Assembly (NCBI GenBank): GCA_031472005.1
Contig: PZJY01000001.1
Coordinates: forward strand, 1,860,001-1,924,000
From: Tetracladium setigerum
Taxonomy: Eukaryota; Ascomycota; Leotiomycetes; Helotiales
DNA length: 64,000 nt
Direction of reading: 5' to 3'
In this document: positions 1 through 10,504 of the stretch, piece after piece
How the letters are laid out: each line of letters starts with the position of its first letter
Position numbering within the stretch: position 1 is the stretch's first letter
The notes under the pieces: model-generated
What the model was told of the DNA's origin: nothing
The model's database searches: none
The model's input: the letters and a program-made list of their open reading frames with translations, nothing else
Translations under genes and position numbers: made by a program

Positions 1-1528
1 CGGCTGCGTATGATCTCGAAGAGGAGAGGTCAGCTCTTGCAGATCACCGGGTCTCAAATGGAGTATCAACAGCAGATGGTTGGGTAGATACTAAGGTCAG
101 TCATTTTGATGATGGAACTCCGCCTGAGAAGGAGATACAATCAGGTAGTCTGACAGCAGGCCGCGAGGTCCTCGCGATGGATTGTGAAATGTGCATGACT
201 GGAGAAAACGAATTTTCTCTTACCCGCATTAGCATTGTTGGTTGGGATGGGTCTGTGGTAATGGATGAGCTGGTTAAGCCTGACAAGCCTATTACGGACT
301 ATGTTACTCAGTAAGTGTCCTCCACCAAAGCTGGGTATTTATGTTGACTTTCTTGTCCAGATACTCAGGTATCACTGAAGCTATGATTGCGCCAGTTACG
401 ACAACTTTGAAGGACATCCAACTAAAACTGATCGAACTCCTCGGGCCCCACAGCATTCTCATCGGCCACTCGTTAAACTCAGATCTCACAGCCCTCAAAA
501 TTACACATCCATTCATCATCGATACGGCACTCATTTTTCCTCATCCGCGTGGTCCTCCGCTCAAGTCCTCCTTAAAATATCTCGCACAAAAATATCTGAA
601 TCGTCAAATTCAAAAGGGGCATGGGAGCACTGGACCAGGCGCAGGTCATGATTCAATTGAAGATGCGCGAACATGTTTAGATCTTGTGAAGCAAAAGTGT
701 GAGAAGGGAAAGGAGTGGGGCATGGGTGATTCGCAAGGAGAGAACATATTCAAGAGAGTCTCCAGAGCAGGTGTTAAATACAAGAACCAAGGAGGATCGG
801 CAATCCCAAGCCCTATGAACGCAAAAACCAGTACAGCTGTCGATTGGGGTGAACCAAAAAAGGGACCAGGTGGAGGTGCATCGTTTTCGATTGGATGTCA
901 CAGTGACGAAGAGATCAAGAAAGGTGTCATCCGTGCTGTGAAAGGGGATTCTGATGGAATTGAGATTCCTGGTGGTGGCGTTGACTTCGTGTGGGCTAGG
1001 TTTAGGGAGTTGGAAGCTATGAAGGGATGGTGGAATAACAACAAGCTTCGAAATGAGGAGGCCGCTGCGGCACCAATTTTGCCAGTCGAGTCATCTGATA
1101 ATCCAGAACCTGGGCCAGCCAAGGTCGAGAATCCATTGGACTCGGTTGTCAAGTCAGGAGAGGAAGCTGGTACAACAGAGGTAAAATTCGAAGTAGAGGC
1201 TGATTCAACGGCCGCAACTTCAAGCACCGCATTACCACCGCCTGAAGTTACATCAGTTCCTATACAAACCGCCATTGCGAATCTTACCAAACACATTACC
1301 GAGGTACATGCGTCCTTGCCACCATGTACAGCGTTTATAGTCTACAGCGGCTCGGGCGACCCGCGAGAGATGTCCCGTTATCAGAGCATGCAACAACAAT
1401 TCAAGCGAGAATATAAGGTCAGAAAGTGGGATGATTTGACTGTAAAATGGACGGATGACGAAGAGCAGGCTTTGAAGAGAGCTGTTGCTATTGCGAGGAA
1501 TGGAATAGGTTTTATTACTGTTAAGTGA
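1..1528 (+). CDS. REX1: RNA exonuclease REX1/RNH70 type, 5' end cut by the window
   Basis: DEDDh 3'-5' exoribonuclease of the family that trims 3' ends of 5S rRNA, tRNA and other small RNAs in the nucleus (family knowledge). The frame is open from base 3; the exons are up to 310 and 361-1528, with a 50-base GT-AG intron at 311-360 that restores TQ-YSGIT. Visible catalytic motifs are DCEM (exo I, about base 180), HSLNSDL (exo II) and HDSIEDA (exo III, His and Asp). The stretch KSSLKYLAQKYLNRQIQ matches the Rex1 branch better than Rex3/Rex4. About 250 residues follow the nuclease domain, low in complexity except for a conserved-looking end (TAFIVYSGSGD, WTDDEEQALKRA). 491 codons are seen and the N-terminus is missing. 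The stop is TGA at 1526. Confidence 0.88.
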
Positions 1529-2004
1529 TGAAGCTCGATGTCAGAAAGGTGACTGAAGGCCTTATGAAGGGGGATGACCTGTAAGCTTTGTCTAGCATTA
1601 GAATATAGAGGTTAGGACACAGCCATGAATACGAATATGTTGCATCGTGGTGCTAGTCGCACTATAAACCCCGAAAGGCATTGGGAGGCACAGAGAGGAT
1701 ATTGCTTGGCATTTTCTCCATTGGATGTACCAGAAGCGAGTGCTTAGCCGCATTCGCTTTGTGCTTGCAACTCCACTCGCCAAATCTTCCACCCCCGTTG
1801 AACGTCAAGTCAAAAGATGTAGAATGAAGAATCTTGAATTCATTGCATCAGATCTTAAATATCAACTCATTTCTCTTCAATTTCAGCCCGTATGCTCTCT
1901 CAAACCTGGATTCTAAGAACTTCTTCGTCACCGTGGTCGCCTAATGAAGGCATCCTCTTTTCCCACACACAGCACGTACTTGATCATACTCCATCCATCT
2001 CACA
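1529..2004. other. Intergenic, 3' of exonuclease and promoter of HET gene
   Basis: No supported gene. Short open frames here overlap each other and have no recognisable product. The stretch should hold the terminator of the upstream gene and the promoter of the downstream one, which lies on the same strand. Confidence 0.5.
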
Positions 2005-4437
2005 ATGACGACGCCAGCACCAACGACAATCCCAGACCATCCGTGGGCCTCAATCTACAAACCTCTAAACACATCCGCCTTCGAAATCCGTTTGCTCGTT
2101 ATCCCGTTCAGCATGATTCGCAACTACGGCCAAGAAGACCCCGAACCTCTTAGAGGAAAACTAATTCACCACACTCTCCCAATTGGTGATGCCTCAACTG
2201 CCAGAAAGTTCATGAAGGCCGTCGGAAGGAAAGCTTATACCGCTCTTTCCTACGTCTGGGGCGATCCCAGCCACACCAACGAGATCATAATCGGCGACCA
2301 CAAAGTCCCAATCACGCATTCCCTGTACACAGCCCTGAGACAACTTCAAAGCGACGCGCTTTTTGGTGAAGAAGTGGTTTGGGTCGACGCGATCTGTATC
2401 AATCAAACGGACGATATTGAAAAGTCCGCTCAGATCAGAAACATGCGAGAAGTGTATCACAATGCTGCCTATGTGAGGGTGTGGCTTGGCCCGGGGCTCA
2501 AGGAAGATGCGAATAAAATCTATGAGGTGATGCAGTGGGTTAGAACTTTAACAGATGGGTTTCTGCCAGATCAATATGAAGAGGGTGGCGATGATTGGGT
2601 GGAGGAGAATATGTCGGAGGTCAAATTGGTGCGCCTTATGTTGAAACCTGTGGGGCTCATGGCTCACGCTGCCCTTGGTGGGAAGCACAAAATCAGCATG
2701 TTCAAGGAAACCTTTAATAACTCGGTCAATGAGGGAGTAGGTAAAACGCAGCTTCTCAGGCAAACTGATGGGGAGAAACTCAATGAAGAGTATTTGAAAT
2801 GGAGACCACGAGAAAAAGATCTCGAGAAATTTATGAAGCTGGTCCCAGGAGGCGACCTATCCATAGTGGTAGCAGGAATCGAGCGCTATATCATCGATGA
2901 GCCCGAATGGTTCTCTCGCATCTGGGTCGTGCAAGAAGTTGGGGTTGCATGGGACGACATCGACATTTGTCGGGGACCTTACAACATCGAGTGGTTGAAT
3001 ATGCTACAAACGATCTTCTATCTGCATTATACTTGCAATGTTCCTTTCCCGTCAATTGACAAAGTCGCCAGGCTGGAAGTCATTCGCCTTGGTTTCAGCG
3101 ATGGAAAAAGGAGTCGCCTACGCGACCTGATGTATGAGTGTCGATATCGACACGCCTCGGATCCGCGAGATAAGATATATGGTCTGTATGGTTTGATGGG
3201 AGATGAACAAAATGAGTTCACCAAGCCGGACTACTCCAAGTCAATCGAAGAAACCTATGCCCACATTACCTTCCATTTCATCACTCAAGCGAAGAGTTTA
3301 AATGCAATTTGTGGACAACAGAGAGCTGGGAAGAGGAGGGAATTACCGTCTTGGGTGCCTGATTATGAGTTGGATTTACAGAAGACTCCTGCATATCTTC
3401 TGCCTAAAGATGATGGGGAGGTCGTTTTTCACGCTTCCGGGTACGACTCGGAATATGATTTGCCTGATCCGCAAATGTCGTTAATAGAGTGGTCTGTTCT
3501 TCCCACGCAGGGAATTCGCCTAGGAAAGGTGGCATATCTATCAGATGTCAGCGAGGATGGGGAACCATTTAGCCAGATACAAGGGAAATGGCGCCAAACA
3601 TTGAATCAGCATATGCAATCCACAAGTTCCGAGATCAACCAGAAAGTAAAATATTCTCTTGACGCCGTCGGGAAATTGATCGATAAATATAGCGCGTACC
3701 ACACCAACCCAGCGCCATCGATCTCTGCGGATCTACCAATATCACCATTACAGAAACGAAAACCTGTTCCCTTGCCTGAAGTTGATACTTCAGACCCGCT
3801 TACCCTCTCCTACCTCAACACCCTGGTCACGGGTCGATCGACACCTACAACTCGTGCCACAGCACCCTATATCCCACCATTCCCCCAATCCACCTCCAAC
3901 TCAGCAACAAGATCAACAACCTCACTCCTCTCCCAACCATCCCCATCAATTGACTCCAGGGCATCTACTATGCCACCTCCAAGCACAACCACAGACGTAA
4001 ACACAAACACCAATCCATACTCCTTCCCCACCCGTCCCTCAAGATCCCTCATCTCCTTTGCATCCACAACCACCTCCACAGATCTGAGCACAGCATCCAT
4101 GTACTCCACCTCCTCCTCTGACATCGCCACAAATGTAAAAATAAGCGAAATATGTACGTCTCTCCATTCTGGAATGAGTAGGAAGCGGTTTTTCATGACT
4201 GAGACAGGAGAAATGGGATCGGGTCCCGAGGAGATGAGTGTGGGGGATATAGTGGTGGTTTTGTTTGGGTGTGATGTTCCTGTTGTCTTGAGGGAGGCGG
4301 CTCGTGAGGCTAGTGGTGGAGATAGTAGTGTAGGAGGGGAGGCAGGGAAGAAGAGGTGTGAGTTTGTTGGAGAGGCGTTTGTTGATGGGTTTATGGATGC
4401 GGAGGCTTTGGCGTGGTTTAAGAGGGGAAGGGTGTAG
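2005..4437 (+). CDS. HET-domain protein (heterokaryon incompatibility type)
   Basis: Single-exon gene of 810 residues. The HET domain starts near residue 78 and shows the family signature in order: YTALSYVWGDP, then VVWVDAICINQTD, then YVRVWLG, and further on WFSRIWVVQEV and DPRDKIYGLYGLM. HET proteins act in nonself recognition and cell death in filamentous ascomycetes; many are of unknown specificity. Residues about 580-715 are Ser/Thr/Pro-rich and probably disordered. The C-terminus (RKRFFMTETGEMG, then VGDIVVVLFGCDVPVVLRE) is the usual small beta-rich module at the end of long HET proteins. The start at 2005 has a good CACAATG context and is the first Met of the frame. No partner such as a NACHT/NLR or a SesA-type gene lies next to it, so the allelic or non-allelic role cannot be told. 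Confidence 0.9.
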   Translation: MTTPAPTTIPDHPWASIYKPLNTSAFEIRLLVIPFSMIRNYGQEDPEPLRGKLIHHTLPIGDASTARKFMKAVGRKAYTALSYVWGDPSHTNEIIIGDHKVPITHSLYTALRQLQSDALFGEEVVWVDAICINQTDDIEKSAQIRNMREVYHNAAYVRVWLGPGLKEDANKIYEVMQWVRTLTDGFLPDQYEEGGDDWVEENMSEVKLVRLMLKPVGLMAHAALGGKHKISMFKETFNNSVNEGVGKTQLLRQTDGEKLNEEYLKWRPREKDLEKFMKLVPGGDLSIVVAGIERYIIDEPEWFSRIWVVQEVGVAWDDIDICRGPYNIEWLNMLQTIFYLHYTCNVPFPSIDKVARLEVIRLGFSDGKRSRLRDLMYECRYRHASDPRDKIYGLYGLMGDEQNEFTKPDYSKSIEETYAHITFHFITQAKSLNAICGQQRAGKRRELPSWVPDYELDLQKTPAYLLPKDDGEVVFHASGYDSEYDLPDPQMSLIEWSVLPTQGIRLGKVAYLSDVSEDGEPFSQIQGKWRQTLNQHMQSTSSEINQKVKYSLDAVGKLIDKYSAYHTNPAPSISADLPISPLQKRKPVPLPEVDTSDPLTLSYLNTLVTGRSTPTTRATAPYIPPFPQSTSNSATRSTTSLLSQPSPSIDSRASTMPPPSTTTDVNTNTNPYSFPTRPSRSLISFASTTTSTDLSTASMYSTSSSDIATNVKISEICTSLHSGMSRKRFFMTETGEMGSGPEEMSVGDIVVVLFGCDVPVVLREAAREASGGDSSVGGEAGKKRCEFVGEAFVDGFMDAEALAWFKRGRV

Positions 4438-4912
4438 TGGAGGGGTTTGATCTTGTCTAGATTTTTTTTTGGCGAGACGACTGACTTTTGACTCCTGGAT
4501 TTCGGTGCAGAAAAGGTCACTGGGGAGGTTGGAGATGGATTGGGAAAAAGACTTTCAGCCACATTCAGAATACCCAGAGCAGCTGGCAAAGAGAAGGCAA
4601 TACCCATGCATGTGGTTTCAATAGAATTGACGCTAGAACACAAAATACAAAGCCCCAAACTCTTTCCTTATGCCTATTGATCTAACAAAAGATAATAAGA
4701 GATGGATGGCACTTGCCAGTACAGTACAGTACACAACTGAAGGGCAGACATCTCGTTCACATTTCAGAGAAGTTTATGCTGCAAAAAACCAAGTCTTTCA
4801 ATGACATCTCATTCATCGCCCCTCGTAATCATCGAGAGCAGATTTTTCATTCTCAAGTTTTCTTCACATCCCAATTCATTTGTACCCCCACACTCATTCA
4901 TACATCTATCCT
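4438..4912. other. Intergenic between convergent HET and PEX5 genes
   Basis: Shared 3' region of two convergent genes. It contains a short CAGTA repeat (4717-4734). No gene supported. Confidence 0.5.
4717..4734. repeat. CAGTA pentamer repeat, three units
   Basis: The string CAGTACAGTACAGTACAC is a tandem of the 5-base unit CAGTA. The same unit, in either orientation, recurs in other non-coding parts of the window. Confidence 0.7.
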
Positions 4913-6927
4913 CTAAAAGTCAAACTCCCCTCTAAACGCCTCAACATCCAACCCCGCCACAACCTTGTCAGCCAAATCCCTTCTCCCCATCTGCCTGAAC
5001 ACTCTCGTCAAGGTATCAAATAAATTCGTGCTCTGATTCTGATTGATCATCCGCTCCAGGTCGGCTTCACTCACACCCTCGCCACCAAGGATGTCTCTCG
5101 CCTTCTCCCGTCCTTCATTCTCTACCACTTTATGCATTGCCAAGGCGCCGAGGAGATGCGATGCTGCTTCCTCGTAGCAACCGATGTTGATACACGAGAC
5201 GCCTAGATTATAGCGTGCGCGCACGAAATTGGTGCGCAGTGTGAGTGCCTTTTCGTAGGCGGCGATGGCTTCCTCGGAGCGCCCTGAATTGGCGAGAGTG
5301 GCTCCTAACCTGTTCCAGAGAAGGTGGACTTGATCTCTCTGATTACTCGTTCCGGATTCCGTGCTCGCTAAGGCTGCTGAGAAGCAATCGACGGCTTTGT
5401 CGTATTCTTCTGCTCCATAGAAGAGAACTCCTAGGCCTACTTGCACATCGGGATCCATGTGCTCGCCATCGGGAGAGAGTTGAGCGGCTTTAATGAAGAG
5501 GTCTGTTACTTTTTCGTGGAGGAGGTGGCGGTCTGTGAACCCTAAATCCATGTCGGAGGAGAGCGCAGTGGGTGAGATTATAGTAGGGTATTTGATGGAG
5601 AGCCAGCGTTCGAGAGTGCGGTAGGCGGTGCTGTCGTAGCCTTCGTTTGTGTAGGATACTGCTAAGCCCATGAGCGCCGTGAGGTTGAGTGGATCGAGTT
5701 TAAGTGTTTGCTCGAGGGCGCGGATAGCGGGCGTTTCTTTCTCGTTCTGGGCTTGTGCAGATCCAAGCATCACCCAGGCTTCGATATGTGATGGATCCTT
5801 TTGGACTGCGGCTTCAAATGCAAGAGATGCAAGAGAAAGATTGCCCCCTTCTTGCATGATTCGGACACCTTCTTCAAATGGATTTCCAACTTCTCTGAAA
5901 ATATTGTCCTCTTCAAACATGTATTGCCCAAGCTGTGGATCTCGGGCCATTTGATGCGTTCCTATATCATCGAAACTGTCCCAGTGATCGAACTCCCCAG
6001 TATGGAGACCCAAATTTTCCGTGAACTCGGCTTCCGCTGTCATCTCCCTAGCAGCGGCAGTCTCAGCTTGTATTCCTTTCCAAATAGACTCAAAGTCACC
6101 AAATTCGTTGGTTTCGGATTCAAGAACTGACCTGTCCATAGCATTGAGTTCCCTTTCCGCGGCTTGACTTTCATCTTGTTTGCCTTGCAAGTCTATTTGC
6201 GCAAATTGTTCTTCCCAGTGCTCGTCATCCAGTTCAACCATCTTCCCTTTCCTTTGTCTTGCTGTTGTAAATTTTGTTGTGGTTGGTATTGTGAATGGTT
6301 CATCATGCCCATGCCTCCCATCCCCATGCCCATCATTCCCATATGACCCATTCCCATACCCATTTGTGGTCCATGGTAGCCTTGGTATCCATTTCCCATC
6401 TGTTGTTGTTGTTGCATCATAGGACTCGCCGTTCTTGCAGGACCTTGCATTTGTTGGAAACGTGCAAAATCCGAAGGCCCAAACGCAGTTCCCTTGGGAG
6501 CTTGGAATGCCGCCTCCATTCGAGCTTGATCTACAACCCCAGGCTGGAATTCCTTCGCCCAACCATTTACTCCAGGTGACGCAGAGCCCGTCCGCATAAT
6601 TGGCGTGTGCCGCATGTCATGTTGCATAGCAAAAGCTTCCGGAAGCTGGCCATTCTGGGTCATGAAATCATTCATCATCTATAGCACAGGTCAGCAGCCA
6701 TTCTTTGCCCATTATACAAACGCAAAACCAACAGATTTTAATACGCACATTATCTTGATTTCCACTCATATTCATTCCACCAGTACTTCGCATTCCCTGC
6801 ATCCCCCAGGGCCCGCTCTCCCAACTAGTCGGTCTCGCTGTAGGCTTTTGTCATCTTGAACGTGTTTCGTAAACTGGCTCAGCGGATTTCCTGCCGTCGA
6901 GCACTCTGCTCCTCCCATGAAAGACAT
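4913..6927 (-). CDS. PEX5: PEX5, peroxisomal targeting signal 1 receptor
   Basis: Cycling receptor that binds the C-terminal SKL-type signal of matrix proteins through TPR repeats and docks at the peroxisome. Exon 1 is 6749-6927 and starts MSFMGGAEC, with the conserved N-terminal Cys (residue 9) used for ubiquitin-dependent export. The intron is 6679-6748 (GTGCGT...TATAG) and exon 2 is 4913-6678. WxxxF-type motifs include WAKEF and WEEQF; TPRs fill the C-terminal half. Two single-base losses are needed to read through: near 6801 (between QRDRLVG and GMRSTGG) and near 6240 (after DKGKG, before MVELDD). With both counted the length is 648 residues, normal for the family. For the second site an alternative is a 98-base GT-AG intron over the Met/Gly-rich stretch, which also restores frame. 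Identity is certain; the N-terminal model is less so. Confidence 0.9.
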
Positions 6928-7653
6928 GTTGCTGTGCAGCAGAAGGTCAAAGGAGAATCCCGAGATCGCTGGATTCGCTCTATTAATGCCGAAGTCGCCA
7001 CTGGTTGTGGGTTGTCTTGTCGAGAGTGGGAATGCTAAAGTTGGGTAGAAATCGTGTAGCTATTTGCCGTAAAATAGGAGGGGATGTGAAGGAAGAGTCC
7101 GTTCAGGTGCTTCAAGGTTATAAAATTAGGTGAATGTGAAGACGTGAAGAGTTGCGTTGCTGGTTGCATGTGGGGAAACAACGGCAACCGACGATTTCAA
7201 AGCGCGGCCGAGGCTGTTTTGCGAGCCAGCCTTGTCTAGTCGGCTCAAATTCACGTTTGGAACCACATCCACGGAAATCACAACCCAGGACAACCAAGAC
7301 TCACCCCAGCACTCCGGATAGGGGCGGAAGATTATTTCTCATGTCTCATTTTCCGTCACACTCCTCAACCATTGGGGAATGTCAGATGTAAAGAAGAACA
7401 AATTAGAGGTTTAGATATTTTATCTTCATTATGTATATCCATCCACACTGTGAGAGGAATTTTGTGTCCTTGTCAGACATCCATGCTCTTCTTGCGCCAA
7501 TCTATTCTACATGATAAAAACAACTGGTAAGACAAAGAAGAAGAGACCAAGAAGTCTTGCAAGAACCAATGCTACCCCCTGCTTTTGTTACATTCCACCA
7601 GATTGGCGGTTCGTCCATCCATCATACACTCAAAATACATTAAAATTGCTGAT
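6928..7653. other. Intergenic, PEX5 promoter and 3' end of RRM gene
   Basis: About 0.7 kb upstream of PEX5 and downstream of the RRM gene, both on the minus strand. No gene supported. Confidence 0.5.
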
Positions 7654-8732
7654 CTAATCTTCCCTGCGCTCACGAGGCTCACGAGGCTCGCGGCGGTCGC
7701 GAGCACCACCGCTGTAGTCAACTCTCAATGCGCGTCCATACAACTCCTTGCCGAAGAGAGCCTCTTTTCCAGCAACAGCAGCCTCGATACTCCTGAAGTC
7801 GGCGTGTGCGAAACCCCTTGGTTGTCCGGTACGTCTGTCGATGGCAACACGAACATCAACGACATTCTTGATGTCACGGAAAAGCTTGTTGAGATCGGCA
7901 TCGGACATCTCAAATGGGATATTACCAATGAAGAGGGTCTTGCTTGGCTCTGCGTTTGATGTCTTTGTGGCTCGCGAGGTCATGTAGTTGACAACAAGGC
8001 GACGGCCTTCAAAAACAGATTGGTGCTTAGCCTCAATTGCGGCGGCGGCCTCTGCGATTGTTTCGAAATAAACGTAACCAAAACTGATTAATGTTAGTGT
8101 TTTCCAATGAAATGTCCTTCTAAGAAACGTACCCCTTGCTTAATCCACGATCATCAGTCGCAATAACCACCCTTGAAACCTTTCCAAAGGCAGAAAATTC
8201 CCTCTCGAGATCAGCTGCGGCAACATCGAAGAGCAAGTTTCCAACGTAGATGTTGGCACTTGGTTCAGTGGGACGGTCAACGTCACGTCTACCGCGGCGA
8301 TCACCATTGAATCCCTCACTTCGGTCGCCGTTGTATGGTCTACGCTCACGGCCTCCAAAGCCACGATCTTCACGCTGTCCTCCGAAACCGCGTGGTGCAT
8401 ATTCAGAGGCGGCTTGGGTGGCAGACTCAAATGCACCCTTGGCACTCTCAGCAACCTCGCTGACCTTCTCCTTTACGGCATCAACAGCCTCTCCAACAGT
8501 TCCCTGTTGAGCATCTTGACCAGATTTCTCCTCGCTGTAGAAACGTCTAGGGACTGACTGAGCAATGGAAGCTTTCGATCGAAGAGCAAAGGGAGATGTG
8601 GTGATGGAACGGGATTTTGAGATAAAGGAGGTTGATGGCGAAGAAGCTGCTCGAAGAGCTGCGCGGCGAACGAAATGCCTGAATTTGAGTTAGTATTGGG
8701 TTGGTGTACAACAGGAACTGATGAGCATACAT
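7654..8732 (-). CDS. Two-RRM RNA-binding protein, probably mitochondrial
   Basis: Exons are 8731-8732, 8133-8678 and 7654-8083; the introns are 8679-8730 (52 bases, branch TACTAAC) and 8084-8132 (49 bases). Total 325 residues. RRM1 has RNP2 IYVGNL and RNP1 KGFGYVYF; RRM2 has LFIGNI and RGFAHADF. The N-terminus is rich in Arg, Ser and Ala and poor in acid (MHFVRRAALRAASS onward), like a mitochondrial presequence. A hydrophilic Gly/Arg linker precedes RRM1, and the tail is a short run of RREP-type charged repeats. The start codon itself is split: AT lies in exon 1 and G opens exon 2. An in-frame TGA lies upstream, no other ATG is available in that frame, and the unspliced ATG frame stops after 61 codons. 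The role is probably in mitochondrial RNA metabolism (inference from presequence plus RRMs). Confidence 0.82.
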
Positions 8733-9367
8733 GATTGCGAGATATTGAATATGGAATTGGTAAGGAGTGAAAAAGATTCAATTGTTGATGGAATGTATGA
8801 TACGGCGGGTATCATGATGTTCAATATTTTTTTCTGAGACCAAGGAGCATGCATTGCGCTAACCCAATTTGAACATCACATGACATCGTAATAATCATGC
8901 GATTTTTCTGTCTTCTTTAATCTTATAAGCACTGCTAAGCTGGCCCTAGTATATCTTACGCGGGACATTTTTTTCCTAATCATGTAAGTGCTACAAGGGA
9001 CTCTGTGTAAATGGAGCAATCTTCTTTTTACAATAAATATGTTCACTTCAAGTGGAACCCTTCGGCTCATACTGAGTTGCCCTATAGGTGCATATGTTTA
9101 ACAAAAACAGTGGTAAAAGCTATCTACTATCACCTCCTAGTAATCTATACTGAAAGACCATACCCGAACACACGAACAATTCAATCTTCACACACACCAC
9201 TTGCAAAGTAAACTTGAGAAGAAGGGGTATAATTTGTAGCTTCTATTCATCCCACGACCTTGCTCGGGTCTTTATCTAATCTTTATGATCTATGATCTAG
9301 AATCCAACGCCTTTAAACTCCAATTCCCCCACATGGCAATCGTCATATCTATCTAACCTGTTCAGAA
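8733..9367. other. Intergenic, RRM gene promoter and 3' end of OYE gene
   Basis: No gene supported; AT-richer than the flanking genes. Confidence 0.5.
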
Positions 9368-10504
9368 TCAAACCTTATTCGCCGCCAAAAACTCCTTGCT
9401 AAAAGCGTAATCAGTGTATCCCCTCTTCTCGCCCTTGTTATAGAACAAATCGCGATCATACTTCAACAACTCGATACCCTCCTTCACCTTAAACACCAAA
9501 TCAGGATTGCTGATGAAGGACCTCCCAAACACAACCACGACATTCTTGCCCGCGTAGGTTTTCTCTACCGCTTCGATGGCATTCTCGGCGGTATATCCTC
9601 CAGCGACCAATACAGCCTTCCCATCTTTACCCCAAAGGTTGACCAAGAAAGTAATATCTTGATGCACATCATCGGAGGTTGCATTTCCATTGATGCGCGA
9701 CTCGACGATGTGAAGGTAAGCGAGGTCGAGCTTTTTCAAGTTGTTGGCAAGATATTCAAACTGTGCCGTCGGCTCTGCCATCTTCATTCCCTGGAATGGC
9801 GAGAAGGGCGACACTCTGTATCCAACCTTGTCTGCGCCTATGGCATCAACCACAGCTGTAGCAACAGCAAGAGGGAAGCGGGCACGATTCTCAATGCTGC
9901 CTCCATAGTCATCTGTGCGATCGTTGGAGACATCTTGGAGAAACTGATCCAACAGGTAGCCATTTGCACCATGGATTTCCACACCATCGAAACCAGCCTC
10001 AACAGCATTTTTGGCAGCTTGAGCGTACCAGCCGATGTACGTCTTGATTTCCTCCTCGGTTAAGCCAGTGGGAACATCGCCGCCTTCGAATGGGATGTTG
10101 GAAGCACTCTTGACGACGCCTTCTTGTCCAAATTCTCCACGGAGTTGGGCTGCTGATGCAGCACGACCTAGTGCCCATAGTTGCACGAAGATTTTGGATC
10201 CTTTGGCGTGCACGGCGTCGGTGACTTCTTTCCAGGCAGTGATTTGGGATTGGTTGTAGATGCCGGGGACTTGGTCGTAACCGCCGGCAAGGGGAGCGAT
10301 GAAGGTTGCTTCGGTTATGAGCAGTGTTCCTGGTACAGAAGCTCTTTGCGAATAGTATTCTTTGACGAATGGGAGGGGAACATGGTTTTTGTCTGCGCGG
10401 AAACGTGTGAGAGGCGCGAGGGCGATTCGGTGTTCAAGTTTGGAGGAGCCAACTGTCAATGGTTGGAACAGGGGAGAGTCCTGGAATTTCTGAATAGAGC
10501 CCAT
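9368..10504 (-). CDS. Old yellow enzyme (NADH:flavin oxidoreductase, OYE/OPR type)
   Basis: FMN-dependent ene-reductase that reduces activated C=C bonds with NAD(P)H. Single exon, 378 residues, the usual OYE length. Motifs in order: LAPLTRFRA (FMN contact Thr), LLITEATFIAP, VEIHGANGYLLDQFLQ with the His and Asn that bind the substrate carbonyl (H-A-N spacing), NDRTDDYGGSIENR, GYRVSPFSPFQGM and the phosphate-binding VVVFGRSFISNPDLV. No signal or targeting sequence is seen. The start at 10504 is in an ACCACCATGG context. A TATAAATA element lies about 33 bases upstream, which fits an inducible gene. It is not next to other natural-product genes, so a stress or detoxification role is as likely as a biosynthetic one. 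Confidence 0.92.
   Translation of the reverse strand: MGSIQKFQDSPLFQPLTVGSSKLEHRIALAPLTRFRADKNHVPLPFVKEYYSQRASVPGTLLITEATFIAPLAGGYDQVPGIYNQSQITAWKEVTDAVHAKGSKIFVQLWALGRAASAAQLRGEFGQEGVVKSASNIPFEGGDVPTGLTEEEIKTYIGWYAQAAKNAVEAGFDGVEIHGANGYLLDQFLQDVSNDRTDDYGGSIENRARFPLAVATAVVDAIGADKVGYRVSPFSPFQGMKMAEPTAQFEYLANNLKKLDLAYLHIVESRINGNATSDDVHQDITFLVNLWGKDGKAVLVAGGYTAENAIEAVEKTYAGKNVVVVFGRSFISNPDLVFKVKEGIELLKYDRDLFYNKGEKRGYTDYAFSKEFLAANKV

Noticed and set aside
3867..4658. 263-codon antisense frame across the end of the HET gene.
   Set aside because: It mirrors the Ser/Thr/Pro-rich coding region of the HET gene; low-complexity codons often leave the opposite strand open.
6772..6800. A 29-base GT-AG intron as a cause of the first PEX5 break.
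   Set aside because: Too short for a fungal intron and without a branch site; a lost base fits the conserved protein better.
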